From positions 1 through 6,508 of the forward strand of contig JBDRBI010000077.1 in the NCBI GenBank assembly GCA_043822885.1: a stretch of DNA of 6,508 nucleotides. Direction: 5' to 3'. Below, piece by piece: positions 4,367 through 6,508 of this stretch. A model generated the notes under the pieces. That model made no database searches. It was not told the DNA's origin and worked only from the letters and a program-made list of their open reading frames with translations. Both the position numbers and the translations under genes were made by a program. This stretch comes from Aadella sp043822885. GTDB taxonomy: Bacteria > Omnitrophota > Gorgyraeia > Tantalellales > Tantalellaceae. How positions within the stretch are numbered: position 1 is the stretch's first letter; each line of letters starts with the position of its first letter.

Positions 4367-6496
4367 TTACACTAGCTCCGTCTCCAGATCGAGCTCAAAC
4401 GTCCCTTCGGGTTCAAGGTCCAGAGCCACCCTGGGAACGATCACAGTACTCTGGTAATTCAGCTCGTACGCCTTTTCCGATTGAGAGACCGTAAGAAGCG
4501 GAAATATCCAAATCCCGCATGTTTTATCAAGACTTATGCGGAAAGACAATTCGCTTCTATGATCTCTAACTTCTACTTTCGTAATTTTTTCTTCACTAAA
4601 ACTGTCTTTTAAACCTTTTTTTGTACTTTCGCCGTCTATCAATAACTCATATCTGTCACTATCCGCTTCCGGCATAGTCAAATTTAATTCGGGAGCAAAG
4701 ACCGTTTTTAGATCTCTGTCGCTTTCGTTCTTTATTTTATACGAGACCTTAAACCCTTCTTCTTTTTTAGACAGTACTATATGTTTTTCTATCCGTATCT
4801 TCTTATCCGAAACATTCCCCTTTCTTGTCATTACAAGTTCTATTCTTCCATCTTTTTTTTCTATTCTGTGATCATATTTCTCAATAACAAAATCCCCGAG
4901 CTCATTGTAAGCGCATTTCTCAAACGCCTCTTTACTTGTTCCTTCATCGAAAAAATGATCGATAAACGACGACCGGCTGTACCAGTCATAATTAAGATGT
5001 TCTCTTATCCCCTTCTCCGGAACCTGTATGCCGTCATGTATGGTCTTAACGGTGTTTACTTCTTGAGATGTGCTGCGTTCCGCTTTCTCGATTATTTTTC
5101 TGTGATACGTTTCTTTTTTTCTGGAAAGGGAGTTGATCAGATTCGAACAAGTTTTTTTAGAATCAAGCTCCTTGAGAACTCCTCCCTCCTGAGGGTCAAA
5201 GTATAAGGATATTTTTCTGTTTTTCAAGATGACCTCGTCAAAGCTGTCCGCGTCGACATCCAGAACATCACATTCAAGCATATCTTTTTTCCCGTAGATC
5301 ATTTCCTCTATCTTGTTTTCGCTGCGCACCAGCTGTTCGTAGACGGCTCTTCTCAGATGGAATAGATAAAGTCCGCCGAACACACCATGCCAATACGCGC
5401 AATTGCATTGTCCCCTGAAAAGCGCTTTCTCCGCTTCCTTAAAAAGTTTTTCATCTTTTCCTTTTATGCCCCGCGCTTTTTCAAGTTTATCGCTTACATA
5501 CAGCATCTTTTTATTCATGTTGTTGGATTCCGGATACTTGGTCAGAAAATTTCTCCAGAAACCGCCTCTTATGAAAGGTTTATACCATTCTTCTTTTCCG
5601 TTGTTCTGTATGTCCTGCTTCACGTTTTCCAGCTGTTCCCCTACATCCGCGGGAAGCGCCCATTCAAGCATCTCCTCATATGACACCGCGGGCAAATACA
5701 CTCTGCCTTTGGGCTGTCTTTTTTCGTAACATTCGGAAAGCGTTATAACATTAAGCCAATTGGAATTTTTTTTCAGCTCACTTAAGAACTTCTCCAGCCA
5801 TTTTTCTTCGAAGACCCATTTGTGTGTTCCCGGCCATTCTCCGAATTTTTCTCCGTCATCACCGTAAATGAACACGGGATCTTTCACTCTTTCCGCGACG
5901 GATCTCATGTACCCCATACATTCCGCCGGCGTCTTGTAAGGTATGTAGTATCTCAACGTTTTGTCTGACGGGAAAACAGCTACTGTTTTAGAGTTGTCTT
6001 CCGTAATGTAGAACCCGTATGTTTCGTCCTTTTTCAGGCCCGCGTACAAAAAATGCGTGTCATCAAGCACTACATATTCTATGCCGGCTTCATTAAGCGC
6101 GGACGGAAGAGACGGCTCCCATATTCTTTCCGCTACCCACGCGCCTTTGGGCACGTAAGAGAAAGTCTTTTTCACATAATCCGTCAGCATCTTGATCTGA
6201 CGGATCCGGTCCCTGTACGGGATAGACGGGAGTATGGGTTCATAAAACCCTCCGCTTATCACTTCTACTTGCCCTGAATCCGACATCTTTTTGACCATTG
6301 ATATTATCTCGGGACGTTTTTTTTCGACCCATTCCAGAAGACACCCCGTAAAATGAAATGTCATTTTTATCTCGGGATATTTTTGTAATGTCTTTAAGAA
6401 CGGTATATAACATTTATCGCTGGCGCGTTCGATAACGCTGTCGAAGTTTCCGGTAGGTTGATGAAAATGTATTACCATCACAAAATCCGTACTCAT
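4367..6496 (-). CDS. GH57 4-alpha-glucanotransferase / alpha-amylase-type enzyme
   Basis: This 709-aa protein is predicted to transfer alpha-1,4-glucan segments between malto-oligosaccharides (4-alpha-glucanotransferase), possibly with amylase activity. The catalytic barrel (about 1-280) shows HFHQPTG (10-16), GGFYEPILP (82-90), WVAERIWEP (120-128) with nucleophile Glu123, YGDDGEKFGEWP (211-222) with acid Asp214, and SYEEMLEWALP (272-282). Both catalytic numbers coincide with those recalled for the Thermococcus litoralis enzyme. The DUF1925-like middle (about 300-390) includes GQCNCAYWHGVFGG (362-375), and the DUF1926-like beta domain (about 410-709) includes NLINSLSRK (452-460) and HDGIQVPEKGIREH (487-500). 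It is about 50 residues longer than the T. litoralis enzyme, mostly in the C-terminal domain. No signal peptide is present, so it is cytoplasmic. GGAG lies 5 nt before the ATG. A 267-bp repeat-bearing gap separates it from DUF4912. Transferase versus amylase cannot be decided here. Confidence 0.93.
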   Translation of the reverse strand: MSTDFVMVIHFHQPTGNFDSVIERASDKCYIPFLKTLQKYPEIKMTFHFTGCLLEWVEKKRPEIISMVKKMSDSGQVEVISGGFYEPILPSIPYRDRIRQIKMLTDYVKKTFSYVPKGAWVAERIWEPSLPSALNEAGIEYVVLDDTHFLYAGLKKDETYGFYITEDNSKTVAVFPSDKTLRYYIPYKTPAECMGYMRSVAERVKDPVFIYGDDGEKFGEWPGTHKWVFEEKWLEKFLSELKKNSNWLNVITLSECYEKRQPKGRVYLPAVSYEEMLEWALPADVGEQLENVKQDIQNNGKEEWYKPFIRGGFWRNFLTKYPESNNMNKKMLYVSDKLEKARGIKGKDEKLFKEAEKALFRGQCNCAYWHGVFGGLYLFHLRRAVYEQLVRSENKIEEMIYGKKDMLECDVLDVDADSFDEVILKNRKISLYFDPQEGGVLKELDSKKTCSNLINSLSRKKETYHRKIIEKAERSTSQEVNTVKTIHDGIQVPEKGIREHLNYDWYSRSSFIDHFFDEGTSKEAFEKCAYNELGDFVIEKYDHRIEKKDGRIELVMTRKGNVSDKKIRIEKHIVLSKKEEGFKVSYKIKNESDRDLKTVFAPELNLTMPEADSDRYELLIDGESTKKGLKDSFSEEKITKVEVRDHRSELSFRISLDKTCGIWIFPLLTVSQSEKAYELNYQSTVIVPRVALDLEPEGTFELDLETELV
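4377..4397. repeat. 21-bp direct repeat, copy within the glucanotransferase 3' end
   Basis: This is the coding partner of the copy at 4220-4240. It spans the codons for the penultimate residues of the 709-aa enzyme; the present stop codon follows three codons later at 4367-4369. It may be a target-site duplication or the product of a short-homology rearrangement. Confidence 0.85.
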
Positions 6497-6508
6497 CGCG
6501 TCTCCGTT

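Noticed and set aside
4781..5206. Plus-strand hydrophobic open frame resembling a membrane protein
   Set aside because: It is antisense to the DUF1926-like domain; the Phe/Tyr-rich peptide reflects Lys/Glu-rich codons on the coding strand.

Overview
The window reads as a bacterial chromosome fragment carrying a storage alpha-glucan (glycogen) gene cluster. All five supported genes lie on the minus strand, so transcription runs from the right end (about 6500) to the left end (about 320). In transcription order they are a GH57 4-alpha-glucanotransferase/amylase-type enzyme (4367-6496), a DUF4912 protein (3551-4099), a GH57 1,4-alpha-glucan branching enzyme (1963-3546), a small DUF2934 protein (1598-1852), and ADP-glucose pyrophosphorylase GlgC (319-1572). 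No rRNA, tRNA, CRISPR array or complete transposase gene was found.

The genes fit one pathway. GlgC makes ADP-glucose, the GH57 branching enzyme introduces alpha-1,6 branches, and the GH57 glucanotransferase remodels or disproportionates malto-oligosaccharides. DUF4912 is likely an accessory partner, because its gene ends 4 bp before the branching enzyme start and carries that gene's ribosome binding site. The DUF2934 protein has no known role. No glycogen synthase (glgA) or phosphorylase is visible, so the pathway must be completed elsewhere or beyond the window. A good sigma70-type promoter (TTGACA, 18 bp, TAGAAT) lies in the gap before DUF4912, so the last four genes may form their own transcription unit.

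The non-coding DNA is rich in repeats. At the left end, 50-278 holds six 26-bp tandem units enclosed by inverted copies of a short palindromic element (GAGATTGCTTCG...CTCGCAATGAC). The same element occurs again as an inverted pair at 4258-4342. A heptamer array abuts the glgC stop codon, and a degenerate CAAAAG-type array abuts the branching enzyme stop. The last codons of the glucanotransferase are duplicated as a 21-bp direct repeat on the far side of the palindromic pair. Repeats at the 3' ends of three genes are the most unusual feature here.

The organism is probably an uncultivated mesophilic bacterium of moderate GC content. GH57 enzymes, DUF4912, DUF2934 and dispersed palindromic repeats together would suit Omnitrophota or a related deep-branching lineage. 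That placement is an impression from gene content, not something the sequence proves.
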